Below are positions 16,652 to 26,828 of a stretch of 64,000 bases of DNA, in pieces; within the stretch, counting starts at the first letter, position 1, and each line of letters starts with the position of its first letter. The translations under genes and the position numbers were made by a program. Location: NCBI RefSeq assembly GCF_005862305.2, contig NZ_CP054023.1:372001-436000 (forward strand), read 5' to 3'. The notes under the pieces are model-generated. The model was not told the origin of the DNA. It did no database searches and saw only the letters and a program-made list of their open reading frames with translations. The stretch comes from Rhizobium indicum (lineage in GTDB: Bacteria > Pseudomonadota > Alphaproteobacteria > Rhizobiales > Rhizobiaceae).

Positions 16652-18739
16652 ATGATGAATTTCCGTAACGCAGGCATTCTGGCCGGACTGGCGCTCAGCG
16701 TCTCAGCCGCGGCGATGAATGCCTATGCCTCCGAGCCAACCATCCCACCTGCACCGGCGGACTTCCCCGCCGAAGGCAAGATCAACTATGTGGCGCGCGA
16801 CTCCATCCTGGAGTTCAAGGCGCTGCCCGAATATCACGAGCCCGACTGGGTCACGAAGAATTTCGTCGCCACCGGCAAGCTGCCGCCGGTCAAGGATCGC
16901 CTGCCGAAGGAGCCGCTGGTCTTTAAGACAGGCAATATGCCCGACGGCATCGGCGTCTACGGCGATACAATGCGCCACGTCATCGGCGGCCGGCCGGAAG
17001 GCTGGAACTACGGCGCCGGCCAGACGCAGGGCTGGGGCGGCATCGATATCGGCCTTTCCGAATGCCTGACGCGCACTGCGCCGCTGTTCCAGGTGCAGGC
17101 CTCAGACACCGAGCCGTTGCCGAACCTCGCCAAGAGCTGGGATTGGTCGCAAGACGGCCATAAGCTGACCATGCACCTGATCGAAGGCGCCAAATGGTCG
17201 GACGGCGCGCCGTTCAATGCCGACGACATCATGTTCTACTGGGACGATGAAGTCGTCGACCCGAACGTCTCGCCGCTCGGCGGCGGCGCCTCGCCGGAAG
17301 CCTTCGGCGCCGGGACGACGCTGAAGAAGGTCGACGATTACACCGTCGAATGGACCTTCAAGGAGGCCTTCCCGAAGCAATATCTCTACACGATGTCCTA
17401 CCCGAATTTCTGCCCGGGTCCGTCGCACATCCTGAAGGCGAAGCATCCGAAATATTCGAAGAACACCTACGACCAGTTCAAGAACGCCTTCCCGCCCGAG
17501 TTCATGAACATGCCGGTCATGGGCGCCTGGGTACCGGTCGAATATCGCCCGGACGACATCATCGTCATGCGCCGCAACCCCTATTACTGGAAGGTCGACG
17601 AGAAGGGCGATCAGCTCCCCTATCTGAATGAGCTGCACTACAAGCTCTCGACCTGGGCCGACCGTGACGTTCAGGCCGTGGCAGGATCCGCCGATTTCTC
17701 GAACCTCGAACAGCCGGAAAACTTCGTCGCCTCGCTGAAGCGTGCCGCGGAAGAAACGGCGCCCGCCCGCCTTGCCTTCGGCCCGCGCCTGATCGGCTAC
17801 AATCTCCGCATGAACTTCTCCGCCAACGGCTGGGGCAGCCCGGACGAGCGCGGTGAGGCGATCCGCGAGCTGAACCGCAACGAGGACTTCCGCAAGGCCG
17901 TCACCATGGCGCTCGACCGCAAGGCAATCGGCGACTCGCTGGTCAAGGGACCGTTCACCGCGATCTATCCCGGTGGGCTCTCCTCCGGCACCAGCTTCTA
18001 CGACCGCAACTCGACCGTCTACTACCCCTTTGATCTTGAGGGCGCCAAGGCGGAACTCGCCAAAGCCGGTCTTAAGGACACCGACGGCAACGGCATCGTG
18101 AACTTCCCGGCCGGGACGCTCGGCGGCAAGGATGTCGAAATCGTCATGCTGATTAACAATCAGTACACGACCGACAAGAGCCTTGCCGAAGGTGTCGTCG
18201 GCCAGATGGAGAAACTTGGGCTGAAGATCGTCATCAATTCGCTCGACGGCGCAAAGCGTGACGACGCCCATTATGCCGGCCGCTTCGACTGGCTGATCCA
18301 GCGCAACACGACGGAACTGTCGTCGGTGGTGCAGAATACCGAACAGCTTGCCCCTGTCGGCCCGCGCACCAGCTGGCACCATCGCGCCGGCAAGGATGAT
18401 CAGCTCGATCTGATGCCCTTCGAAAAGGAGCTTGTCGACGTCGTCAACAAGTTCAGGACGAGCCAGAACAACGACGAGCGCGTCGATCTGATGAAGCAGT
18501 ATCAGAAGATCTCGACGGAGCACGTCAACACCGTCGGCCTGACGGAATATCCGGGCGCCCTGATCGTCAACAAGCGGTTCTCCAACGTGCCCCAGGGTAC
18601 GCCGATCATGATGTTCAACTGGGCTGAAGATTCGGTGATCCGCGAACGCCTGTGGGTGGCGGCCGACAAGCAGGGCAAATACGAACTGTTCCCCGAACAG
18701 CTGCCCGGCAAGCCCGGCGAAAAGGGTCCCATAAACTGA
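16652..18739 (+). CDS. agpA: Alpha-galactoside ABC transporter periplasmic binding protein
   Basis: Large family 5 (DppA/OppA class) binding protein of 695 aa. Its secretion signal MMNFRNAGILAGLALSVSAA ends at NAYASEP. Family 5 features include FKTGNMPDGIGVYGDTMRHV, LAKSWDWSQDGHKLTMHL, GAKWSDGAPFNADDIMFYWD and a C-terminal AEDSVIRERLW. It is longer than most dipeptide-binding proteins, as is AgpA of Sinorhizobium meliloti, which takes up melibiose and raffinose. AGGGAGA precedes the ATG at 16652. Two strong hairpins separate it from agpB, which fits higher expression of the binding protein. Confidence 0.9.
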   Translation: MMNFRNAGILAGLALSVSAAAMNAYASEPTIPPAPADFPAEGKINYVARDSILEFKALPEYHEPDWVTKNFVATGKLPPVKDRLPKEPLVFKTGNMPDGIGVYGDTMRHVIGGRPEGWNYGAGQTQGWGGIDIGLSECLTRTAPLFQVQASDTEPLPNLAKSWDWSQDGHKLTMHLIEGAKWSDGAPFNADDIMFYWDDEVVDPNVSPLGGGASPEAFGAGTTLKKVDDYTVEWTFKEAFPKQYLYTMSYPNFCPGPSHILKAKHPKYSKNTYDQFKNAFPPEFMNMPVMGAWVPVEYRPDDIIVMRRNPYYWKVDEKGDQLPYLNELHYKLSTWADRDVQAVAGSADFSNLEQPENFVASLKRAAEETAPARLAFGPRLIGYNLRMNFSANGWGSPDERGEAIRELNRNEDFRKAVTMALDRKAIGDSLVKGPFTAIYPGGLSSGTSFYDRNSTVYYPFDLEGAKAELAKAGLKDTDGNGIVNFPAGTLGGKDVEIVMLINNQYTTDKSLAEGVVGQMEKLGLKIVINSLDGAKRDDAHYAGRFDWLIQRNTTELSSVVQNTEQLAPVGPRTSWHHRAGKDDQLDLMPFEKELVDVVNKFRTSQNNDERVDLMKQYQKISTEHVNTVGLTEYPGALIVNKRFSNVPQGTPIMMFNWAEDSVIRERLWVAADKQGKYELFPEQLPGKPGEKGPIN

Positions 18740-18767
18740 TGCATGCCGCCCGGAAACAAAGAGTTAA

Positions 18768-18851
18768 AGCGCGTCGCATGTGATGCGACGCGCTGGAGAG
18801 CTCCCTCCCAGCTGAAGTGAGCTTCCGGCCGCGCGTGCAGCGCGCGGCCGG
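18768..18851 (+). promoter_or_regulatory. Two strong hairpins between agpA and agpB
   Basis: Hairpin 1: AGCGCGTCGCAT (18768-18779) pairs with ATGCGACGCGCT (18783-18794) across a GTG loop. Hairpin 2: CCGGCCGCGCG (18825-18835) pairs with CGCGCGGCCGG (18841-18851) across TGCAG. Neither has a T-run. In the 177-bp gap between binding-protein and permease genes they most likely stabilise agpA mRNA or attenuate readthrough; hairpin 1 may also be a dispersed rhizobial repeat. Confidence 0.6.
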
Positions 18852-18916
18852 GCAAAACCAACAAGCCGGCCGCGCTGACAAGGAGCGACTGGCGGCAAGG
18901 AGAAGCGAACCGTTCG

Positions 18917-19924
18917 ATGTTACGATTCCTGCTCGTGCGCATAGCCTCTGCGATCCCCATTCTCTTCATCCTGAGCGTGGTGACTTTCGCGATCATCCAG
19001 GCCCCGCCCGGCGACTACGCCGATTACATCCGCTCCCAGCTGATCAACCAGGGCGGCGCCTCCTATGCCCAGGCCGAAGCGCAGGCGCAGCTCTACCGGG
19101 TTGAACATGGCCTCGATAAGCCGCTGGTCGTCCAGTACGTCAACTGGATCGGCGGGATCGTGACGCGCGGCGATTTCGGTTACAGCATGTTTTACAACAA
19201 GCCGGTCGCCGATGTCGTCGGTGAACGCCTGCCGCGGACATTGCTTCTGGCGCTTGTCTGCCATCTCTTTGCCTCGGTGCTCGGCATCGGCTTCGGCATC
19301 TGGGCGGCGACGCGCCAATACAGCTGGATCGACAGCCTGCTTTCGGGGATTTCCTTCCTCGGCATGACGGTGCCGCGCTTCCTGATGGCGCTGATCATCG
19401 TCTATCTCCTGGTTTTCCAGCTTAACGTCTCCGAAATCGGCAGCTTCTTCTCGCCGCAATATGGCGGGGCGCCTTGGTCCTGGGCGAAATTCGTCGATCT
19501 CGTCCACCATGTCTGGCCGGTCGTGGCGATCGCCACCTTCGGTGGGCTCGCCTACAATATGCGCGTCATGCGCGGCAATCTGCTCGATACGCTGAATGCC
19601 CAATATGTCGAGACGGCCAAGGCCAAGGGGCTTTCCGGCGCAGCCGTGGTGATGCGCCATGCGGTGCCAAATGCGCTGCACCCGCTGGTGATGTACCAGG
19701 GCGTCGTGTTGCCCTACATGCTGACCGGCGAGATCGAAACCGCGATCATTTTCGCGCTGCCGACCGTCGGCCCGGCGATCGTCGGCTCGATGGCGGTCGG
19801 CGACGTCTATGTCACCGCTACCTTCATGATGGTGCTGTCGGCGACGCTGATCGTCGGCAACATCATCGCCGACATGCTGCTCGCTTTGCTCGATCCCCGC
19901 GTCCGCCAATATGGAGGAGCCTGA
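18917..19924 (+). CDS. agpB: Alpha-galactoside ABC transporter permease
   Basis: DppB-type inner-membrane permease (335 aa). It starts with LRFLLVRIASAIPILFILSV, the usual first membrane segment, followed by the family motif VVTFAIIQAPPGDYADYI. The loop contacting the ATPase reads VETAKAKGLSGAAVVMRHAV (EAA-like). Residues 95-330 contain five further hydrophobic segments. It is the second cistron after agpA, and its 3' end carries the GGAGG ribosome site used by agpC. Confidence 0.92.
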   Translation: MLRFLLVRIASAIPILFILSVVTFAIIQAPPGDYADYIRSQLINQGGASYAQAEAQAQLYRVEHGLDKPLVVQYVNWIGGIVTRGDFGYSMFYNKPVADVVGERLPRTLLLALVCHLFASVLGIGFGIWAATRQYSWIDSLLSGISFLGMTVPRFLMALIIVYLLVFQLNVSEIGSFFSPQYGGAPWSWAKFVDLVHHVWPVVAIATFGGLAYNMRVMRGNLLDTLNAQYVETAKAKGLSGAAVVMRHAVPNALHPLVMYQGVVLPYMLTGEIETAIIFALPTVGPAIVGSMAVGDVYVTATFMMVLSATLIVGNIIADMLLALLDPRVRQYGGA

Positions 19925-19925
19925 G

Positions 19926-21062
19926 ATGTTGGCTTTCGACTCTTCTGCCACGCCGCCGACAACCGACATCGAGACCAAAAAACAATCGCGTGGGCATGAG
20001 AGCTATATCGCCCTTGTCTGGCGCCGGCTGAGGCGCTCGTGGACCGGCATGGCAGGGCTGGTGCTCGTCGTGCTGCTGCTTGTCATGGCGATCTTTGCCG
20101 ATTTCTTTGCGCCGATGGACCCGAAGGCGACCGATGTCGGCTTCGCGCCGCCGCAGGTGATGAGCTTCCACGACAAGGACGGCAATTTCGTCTTCCAGCC
20201 GCGCGTCTACGCGCTGTCGGACTCCGAAGAGCTCGACCCGGTCACCTTCCAGCCGATTGTCGGCATCGACTATGACAACCCGCGGCTGCTCGGCTTCTTC
20301 GTCAAGGGCGCTGAATACCGGCTCCTCGGCTTGATCCCGGCCAACCGGCACTTTTTCGGCTCGACCGACGGCCAGCCGGTGCATTTCCTCGGCACCGACA
20401 AGTTCGGCCGCGACGTGCTGTCGCGTGCCATCATCGGCTCGCGCATTTCGCTGACCATTGCGCTGACGGTGGTCTTCATCGTCACCATCATCGGCACGAC
20501 CGTCGGCATGGTATCCGGCTATTTCGGCGGCACATTCGATGTCTGGCTGCAGCGTTTTGTCGAACTGGTGCTCGCCTTCCCGCAACTGCCGCTCTATCTG
20601 GCGCTGACCTCGCTGATCCCGGTGACGGCGCCGACCAACGTCTTCCTTGCCTTCGTCATCGCCGTGATGTCGGCGCTCGGCTGGGCGCAGATGTCGCGCG
20701 AGGTGCGCGGCAAGACCTTGGCACTCGCCCGCATCGATTATGTCAGGGCAGCGATGGCCGTCGGGGCCACCGACACGCGCATCATCATGCAGCACATCTT
20801 TCCGAACGTGATGAGCCATGTCATCGTCGCGGTGACGCTGCATATACCGAGCGTCGTACTGCTCGAATCCTTCCTCGGTTTCTTGGGCTTTGCCGTCAAG
20901 CCGCCGCTGATCTCCTGGGGGCTGATGCTGCAGGATACGGCGACCTATTCGGTGATCGGCTCCTATCCCTGGATTCTCTCCCCCGTCGGCTTCGTGCTCA
21001 TCACCGTCTTCGCATTCAATGCGCTCGGTGACGGATTGCGCGACGCGGTCGATCCTTATTGA
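19926..21062 (+). CDS. agpC: Alpha-galactoside ABC transporter permease
   Basis: DppC-type permease (378 aa). A cytoplasmic N-tail with ESYIALVWRRLRRSWTGMAG leads into the first membrane segment (LVLVVLLLVMAIFADFFAPM). A long periplasmic insert follows, then RHFFGSTDGQPVHFLGTDKFGRDVLSRAI, the family landmark, here read in two parts (HFLGTDKFGRDVLSR). The EAA loop is YVRAAMAVGATDTRIIMQHI. GGAGG at 19914-19918 selects ATG 19926, one base after the agpB stop; the ATG at 19911 overlaps agpB and lacks a site. Confidence 0.9.
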   Translation: MLAFDSSATPPTTDIETKKQSRGHESYIALVWRRLRRSWTGMAGLVLVVLLLVMAIFADFFAPMDPKATDVGFAPPQVMSFHDKDGNFVFQPRVYALSDSEELDPVTFQPIVGIDYDNPRLLGFFVKGAEYRLLGLIPANRHFFGSTDGQPVHFLGTDKFGRDVLSRAIIGSRISLTIALTVVFIVTIIGTTVGMVSGYFGGTFDVWLQRFVELVLAFPQLPLYLALTSLIPVTAPTNVFLAFVIAVMSALGWAQMSREVRGKTLALARIDYVRAAMAVGATDTRIIMQHIFPNVMSHVIVAVTLHIPSVVLLESFLGFLGFAVKPPLISWGLMLQDTATYSVIGSYPWILSPVGFVLITVFAFNALGDGLRDAVDPY

Positions 21063-21072
21063 GGTGATTGAT

Positions 21073-22740
<1,668 letters not shown>

Positions 22741-22762
22741 TTGCAGAATGCCGGAGGTTATA

Positions 22763-24133
22763 ATGGCAGCAAATCCCAAAATCACTTTCATCGGAGCAGG
22801 CTCCACCGTCTTCATGAAGAACATCGTCGGCGACGTGTTGCAGCGTCCCGCGCTGTCGGGTGCGACGATCGCCCTGATGGACCTCAATCCGCAGCGGCTG
22901 GAAGAAAGCGCCATCGTCGTCAACAAGCTGATCTCGACGCTTGGCGTGAAGGCGAAGGCCGAGACCTATTCCGACCAGCGCAAGGCGCTTGCGGACGCCG
23001 ATTTCGTCGTCGTCGCCTTCCAGATCGGCGGCTATGAGCCCTGCACGGTCACCGATTTCGAGGTGCCGAAGAAATACGGGCTGCGTCAGACGATCGCCGA
23101 TACGCTCGGCGTCGGCGGTATCATGCGCGGGCTTCGCACCGTGCCGCATCTCTGGAAGGTCTGCGAGGATATGCTCGCCGTCTGCCCCGAGGCGATCATG
23201 CTGCAATATGTCAACCCGATGGCGATCAACACCTGGGCAATCGCCGAGAAATATCCGACCATCCGCCAGGTCGGCCTCTGCCACTCGGTGCAGGGCACGG
23301 CGATGGAACTGGCCCACGATCTCGACATTCCCTACGAGGAAATCCGCTACCGGGCGGCCGGCATCAACCACATGGCCTTCTATCTCAAGTTCGAGCATCG
23401 CCAGCCGGACGGTTCCTACCGCAATCTCTACCCCGACCTTTTGCGCGCCTATCGCGAGGGCAGGGCGCCGAAGCCCGGCTGGAACCCGCGCTGCCCGAAC
23501 AAGGTGCGCTACGAGATGCTGACGCGGCTCGGCTATTTCGTCACCGAAAGCTCGGAGCATTTCGCCGAATATACGCCCTATTTCATCAAGGAGGGCCGCG
23601 ACGACCTGATCGAGAAATTCGGCATTCCGCTCGATGAATATCCGAAGCGTTGCATCGAGCAGATCGAGCGCTGGAAAGGCCAGGCCGAGGCCTATCGCTC
23701 AGCCGACAAGATCGAGGTCGCGCCGTCGAAGGAATATGCCTCCTCGATCATCAACTCGGTCTGGACCGGCGAACCCTCGGTGATCTACGGCAATGTCCGC
23801 AATAATGGCTGCATCACCTCGCTGCCGACCAATTGCGCCGCCGAAGTGCCTTGCCTCGTCGATGCCTCCGGCATCCAGCCGACCTTCATCGGCGACCTGC
23901 CGCCGCAGCTGACCGCGCTGATCCGCACCAATATCAACGTCCAGGAACTGACGGTGCAGGCGCTGATGACGGAAAATCGCGAGCACATCTACCACGCCGC
24001 GATGATGGACCCGCATACGGCCGCCGAACTCGACCTCGACCAGATCTGGTCGCTGGTCGACGATCTGCTCACCACTCACGGCGACTGGCTGCCCGAATGG
24101 GCACGCACGGCCCGCAAGGTACAGGCCGCCTGA
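22763..24133 (+). CDS. agaL2: Second glycoside hydrolase family 4 alpha-galactosidase
   Basis: GH4 enzyme (456 aa) related to but clearly different from agaL1. The NAD motif is GAGSTVF (11-17), QYVNPM contains the conserved Asn151, and the metal ligands are Cys173 (GLCHSVQG) and His203 (AGINHMAF). GGAGG at 22753-22757 sets the ATG at 22763; the frame from 22748 lacks a site. It ends the operon and is followed by a clear terminator. Two GH4 enzymes around one transporter may handle different alpha-galactosides or chain lengths; this is inferred. Confidence 0.87.
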   Translation: MAANPKITFIGAGSTVFMKNIVGDVLQRPALSGATIALMDLNPQRLEESAIVVNKLISTLGVKAKAETYSDQRKALADADFVVVAFQIGGYEPCTVTDFEVPKKYGLRQTIADTLGVGGIMRGLRTVPHLWKVCEDMLAVCPEAIMLQYVNPMAINTWAIAEKYPTIRQVGLCHSVQGTAMELAHDLDIPYEEIRYRAAGINHMAFYLKFEHRQPDGSYRNLYPDLLRAYREGRAPKPGWNPRCPNKVRYEMLTRLGYFVTESSEHFAEYTPYFIKEGRDDLIEKFGIPLDEYPKRCIEQIERWKGQAEAYRSADKIEVAPSKEYASSIINSVWTGEPSVIYGNVRNNGCITSLPTNCAAEVPCLVDASGIQPTFIGDLPPQLTALIRTNINVQELTVQALMTENREHIYHAAMMDPHTAAELDLDQIWSLVDDLLTTHGDWLPEWARTARKVQAA

Positions 24134-24159
24134 CCCCCTCTCCCGGGTAAGGCGTCAAG

Positions 24160-24193
24160 GAGCCCCGCGGTCGCAACAACCGCGGGGCTCTTT
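24160..24193 (+). terminator. Intrinsic terminator of the agp operon
   Basis: GAGCCCCGCGGT (24160-24171) pairs perfectly with ACCGCGGGGCTC (24179-24190) across a 7-base loop and is followed by TTT. It lies 27 bp after the agaL2 stop. The T-run is short, so termination may be partial. Confidence 0.8.
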
Positions 24194-24490
24194 GCGTGGG
24201 GATGGGACGTTTTGCGATTTGGGGACGTGACTCGCCTGGCCGGATCGACATCCTGTCACCACTTTCTTGAATGCACCTTCAGAGCCGAATCGAAGGCGCT
24301 TAACCGAAGATAAGGCGAAGCTTTCGAAGCACGGCGGTAGGACGCAGCGCGACAGCGACGGCTATCGCGAGCGGTTGTTGGGTTAAAACGAAAGAGCCTC
24401 ATGCTGCTGCCGAAATTCCGGCCGGATCGTCCGCTTGGAACAGATCTTCCTAATATACGTTTGTGGGAAGCCTGCCCCACGGAGGACGCC
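24194..24490. other. Intergenic region without recognisable gene
   Basis: Nothing with convincing coding character was found on either strand. It ends with the ribosome site GGAGG at 24481-24485 of the following DUF982-like gene and is expected to carry its promoter. Confidence 0.4.
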
Positions 24491-24730
24491 ATGATCAGCA
24501 TCTGGGATGCGAACGTCGAATTGAAGATAGATGATCGTTTTCACGTCATCAGGAGCGCTCGAGAGGCGGTCGCATTTTTGAAGAAATCCTGGCCCGACAA
24601 CAGAAGCCCGAGCTACGCGACAGCGCGGAAGGTATGCCTGGACGCGGCGAATGGCGTTGTTCCCGGTGCGGAAGCGCGAGCTGCGTTTGAGGCTGCGGCG
24701 AAGGAGGCCGGCATCCTGCGACAAACTTAG
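24491..24730 (+). CDS. DUF982-family small protein
   Basis: A 79-residue protein with the DUF982 pattern common in Rhizobiales: an initial tryptophan (ISIWDANVELKIDDRFHVIR), SAREAVAFLKKSWPDNRSPS in the middle, and the closing AARAAFEAAAKEAGI-like helix (EARAAFEAAAKEAGI). The family usually occurs in many copies per genome and has no established function. GGAGG at 24481-24485 selects ATG 24491. Confidence 0.85.
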   Translation: MISIWDANVELKIDDRFHVIRSAREAVAFLKKSWPDNRSPSYATARKVCLDAANGVVPGAEARAAFEAAAKEAGILRQT

Positions 24731-24794
24731 GGATTACCTTGTTCGTTGCCTGCCATCGAACAGGAGGTGCTGGCGCAGTGCCATGAGGAGCGAC

Positions 24795-25001
24795 ATGACA
24801 GAGATTGATGCACTCCGCCAGGAAATCTATCGGCTTGCCGCGGCGGCCGAAGCTGACTCAGAAACAACGTCGAATTTGAAGGCGCTGGCCGTGCAGCTCT
24901 GGGCAAACTTCGACGAATTCACGGTCGAGGACCTGGAAGATATACTGAGGGACGAATGGAGAACTCGCGGACTGCCGTTCAACGACAACGCGGATATGTA
25001 G
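24795..25001 (+). CDS. Small hypothetical protein
   Basis: Unrecognised 68-residue acidic helical protein (MTEIDALRQEIYRLAAAAEA, then LWANFDEFTVEDLEDILRDE). AGGAG at 24786-24790 sets the ATG at 24795. It starts 64 bp after the DUF982 gene on the same strand and may be cotranscribed. No motif suggests a function. Confidence 0.65.
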   Translation: MTEIDALRQEIYRLAAAAEADSETTSNLKALAVQLWANFDEFTVEDLEDILRDEWRTRGLPFNDNADM

Positions 25002-25154
25002 GCGCTTCTGGAATTGGAGACGTCTGTGCTACCTCAGAGGCCGCTTTGCTGCGTTCGCAATCGGGCCCCTAGCTGACCTTTGTTCGATCTATGACGCATG
25101 CTACTCGTGAGCAGTGGCGCCGATATTTTCCGCGCGTCGGGTTCCCAAAATTAT

Positions 25155-25170
25155 GGTACTTGAAAGTACC
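25155..25170. promoter_or_regulatory. Palindromic operator-like site
   Basis: GGTACTT (25155-25161) and AAGTACC (25164-25170) form a perfect inverted repeat with a GA spacer, followed by an A-rich stretch and the next small gene 41 bp downstream. GTACTT/AAGTAC dyads are typical of sites bound by HxlR-type winged-helix regulators, but no such gene is nearby, so the owner is unknown. Confidence 0.4.
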
Positions 25171-25211
25171 TAAAAAGCCCCTATAGTCGGATCCCTTGGG
25201 GAAAATCGGCC

Positions 25212-25433
25212 ATGGACTTCGCACTCCTTTTCAACCTGTTCCGGAAGCCCAAGCAGGCTAGCGTCACTGACGTCACACTCTGGCACAAGCACGAGTCACT
25301 CCTCCCGGTGCCACTCGTCGACGCCGCCGGCCGAAACCCATCGGGACAAATCTGGCGCCGGCTGAACGGTGTGCAATGGGAATATAAGCAGGACCCGGAA
25401 ACGATTGAGGAATTCGATGCTCGACAATATTGA
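25212..25433 (+). CDS. Small hypothetical protein
   Basis: Unrecognised 73-residue protein, MDFALLFNLFRKPKQASVTD then LWHKHESLLPVPLVDAAGRN and a tyrosine-terminated tail. The upstream GGGGAAAA is a weak ribosome site. Composition (QIWRRLNGVQWEYKQDPETI) looks like real rhizobial coding sequence. No family is recognised. Confidence 0.5.
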   Translation: MDFALLFNLFRKPKQASVTDVTLWHKHESLLPVPLVDAAGRNPSGQIWRRLNGVQWEYKQDPETIEEFDARQY

Positions 25434-25497
25434 GGCTTAAAGCCCTACTGTCGCACGGAACCGACGCCTCTGCATTTGTCACGTCGGCTGCGGCCCA

Positions 25498-25585
25498 GCA
25501 TCATCGTCATGCCTTCCTCCGCGGACAGCGACGATGATATCGGATCGAGCGCCGAGGTTGGTTCGTCGTAAACAGCCAGGCCGTG
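25498..25585 (-). pseudogene. Relic of an ABC transporter ATPase gene (Walker B region)
   Basis: Reading the minus strand from about 25570 gives [20 protein letters not shown] followed by MTMM. This is the Walker B and D-loop of an amino acid-type ATPase (compare [11 protein letters not shown] and EEGMTML in the gene at 3316). Just upstream the reading frame slips by two bases (a CTGTTTAC stretch where intact genes read CTGTTC). Only about 30 codons remain, so this is a decayed fragment. Confidence 0.5.
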
Positions 25586-25616
25586 TTTCTAAAGCGGTCG
25601 AAACACTCTCGATGGG

Positions 25617-25757
25617 CTAGTAACCGCCTATCTCACCGCGAACTGGGCCTATCCCCTGCGGCTGTGCATAGGTTGTGTTGTCCGATCCGCTAGTTGCGCA
25701 TCCTGCGAGTGTCATGAAGACGATTGCTGCTGCGGCCAAAATGTTTTTCAGAGGCAC
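25617..25757 (-). CDS. Small lipoprotein (46 aa)
   Basis: A short gene with GTG start at 25757 preceded by GGAGA 6 bases away. The product opens with a lipoprotein signal (MPLKNILAAAAIVFMTLAGC) whose lipobox LAGC puts the lipidated cysteine at residue 20. A 26-residue tail follows, TSGSDNTTYAQPQG then IGPVRGEIGGY, and TAG at 25617. The Thr/Ser after Cys predicts outer-membrane sorting rather than Asp-type retention. Small lipoproteins of this size occur widely in rhizobia; function unknown. Confidence 0.7.
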   Translation of the reverse strand: MPLKNILAAAAIVFMTLAGCATSGSDNTTYAQPQGIGPVRGEIGGY

Positions 25758-25845
25758 GGCGTTCTCCGATCATGGCAGGCTGCCCAGGCCTCAAGGGCCA
25801 TGCCGAGGATTTTCCGTTAAATCACCTACAATGGCAAGCGCGTGG

Positions 25846-26043
25846 TTAGCTGGCGGTAAGTAGCGATACGGCCTCTTCAAGCCTCTCCCTGACGGGATAG
25901 TCGCTCGGCGAGGCATCTTTCCCCAGCACGCTGACATAGATGTGGGTGCTGCTGGTGAACGCCCTGACGCAAGTCCCTAGGGGGCGTGGTCGGCCAGCGC
26001 AGAAAACCTGGACCCGGCAGCTGACCAGCAGGAGCCGCTTCAG
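25846..26043 (-). CDS. Doubtful small reading frame
   Basis: A minus-strand frame ending in TAA at 25846 encodes TCVRAFTSSTHIYVSVLGKD then ASPSDYPVRERLEEAVSLL, which reads like a genuine small rhizobial protein. However the frame contains no ATG or GTG upstream before an in-frame stop near 26058; CTG at 26043 is the only visible candidate. It may be a truncated gene. The start given is provisional. Confidence 0.3.
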   Translation of the reverse strand: MKRLLLVSCRVQVFCAGRPRPLGTCVRAFTSSTHIYVSVLGKDASPSDYPVRERLEEAVSLLTAS

Positions 26044-26189
26044 AAATCTGCCCCCTCAAAATGTCAGCGATAGTCGATGCCGCAGGAGCAACGACCCGAC
26101 CGGTCTGGCTTCGGTCGTCGCACGTGCCACCCGCGTCGGGGATCGATGCATCCCCGACCAGCACGTCAGATGGTGGCCTCTAGCCTCAA

Positions 26190-26624
26190 TCAGCCAAAGA
26201 ACGCACGAAGCTGAGCGAAAAACCCACTTGATTTGGAGCCTGACATCTTACGCAAACGGCGGGCGACGACTGCCGCACTGACGCGTTCACCGAAATGGCA
26301 GAAGCACACAAGATCATGCAATTGTTCGTCGCTGAGTTCGAAGAACCGTTTGGCTTCTCCATAGCTATCGTTTTCCATTCCTGCCGCCCGCAGAATGGGA
26401 TCAGCGAATGCAACGGAGATCGGGGTGCCGTCATCCCTGAGAGCAAGCCGATCTGCCATCGGCTGATATTCGGTTTCGTGTAGCGTCTTCAGAAACGGTC
26501 TCGGGCTGCGTTCCAGACTTTCGGCCCAGCGTTCAAGCCGTTCGCGCCGCGTTATTTCCAGGCGCTTGCAGGTCGGGCTGACCTTGGCGATGGTTTTCAA
26601 CTGATCGAGTGCGTACTGTTCCAT
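26190..26624 (-). CDS. Hypothetical protein
   Basis: Unrecognised 144-residue protein. AGGAGG seven bases before the ATG at 26624 marks the start. The N-terminal half is helical and charged (TCKRLEITRRERLERWAESL, FLKTLHETEYQPMADRLALR). The C-terminal part reads FFELSDEQLHDLVCFCHFGE with a basic tail. It contains a Cys-x-Cys-His cluster (CFCH) that could bind metal, but no family is identified. Single gene. Confidence 0.75.
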   Translation of the reverse strand: MEQYALDQLKTIAKVSPTCKRLEITRRERLERWAESLERSPRPFLKTLHETEYQPMADRLALRDDGTPISVAFADPILRAAGMENDSYGEAKRFFELSDEQLHDLVCFCHFGERVSAAVVARRLRKMSGSKSSGFFAQLRAFFG

Positions 26625-26828
26625 TTCGGCCTCCTATCTCCGGAAAAATAGATGGTCCGCCTCCCCAAAACAGCGTCGCTCAGGTCGCAGCCGATGTCCA
26701 ATCACGATTGGGCACGGCGTCTCGTTGACGTTTCCGTAATCACTGGAGGCGCCTTTGCTTGCTGACAGGCTCTTTTCTCATAAGGTTTCTGCACCATCTC
26801 ATGCCAAGGCAACCAGACAGGGTTCGGT

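Noticed and set aside
17102-18523. 473-codon minus-strand frame in agpA
   Set aside because: Antisense to the binding protein, whose signal peptide and family 5 motifs are clear.
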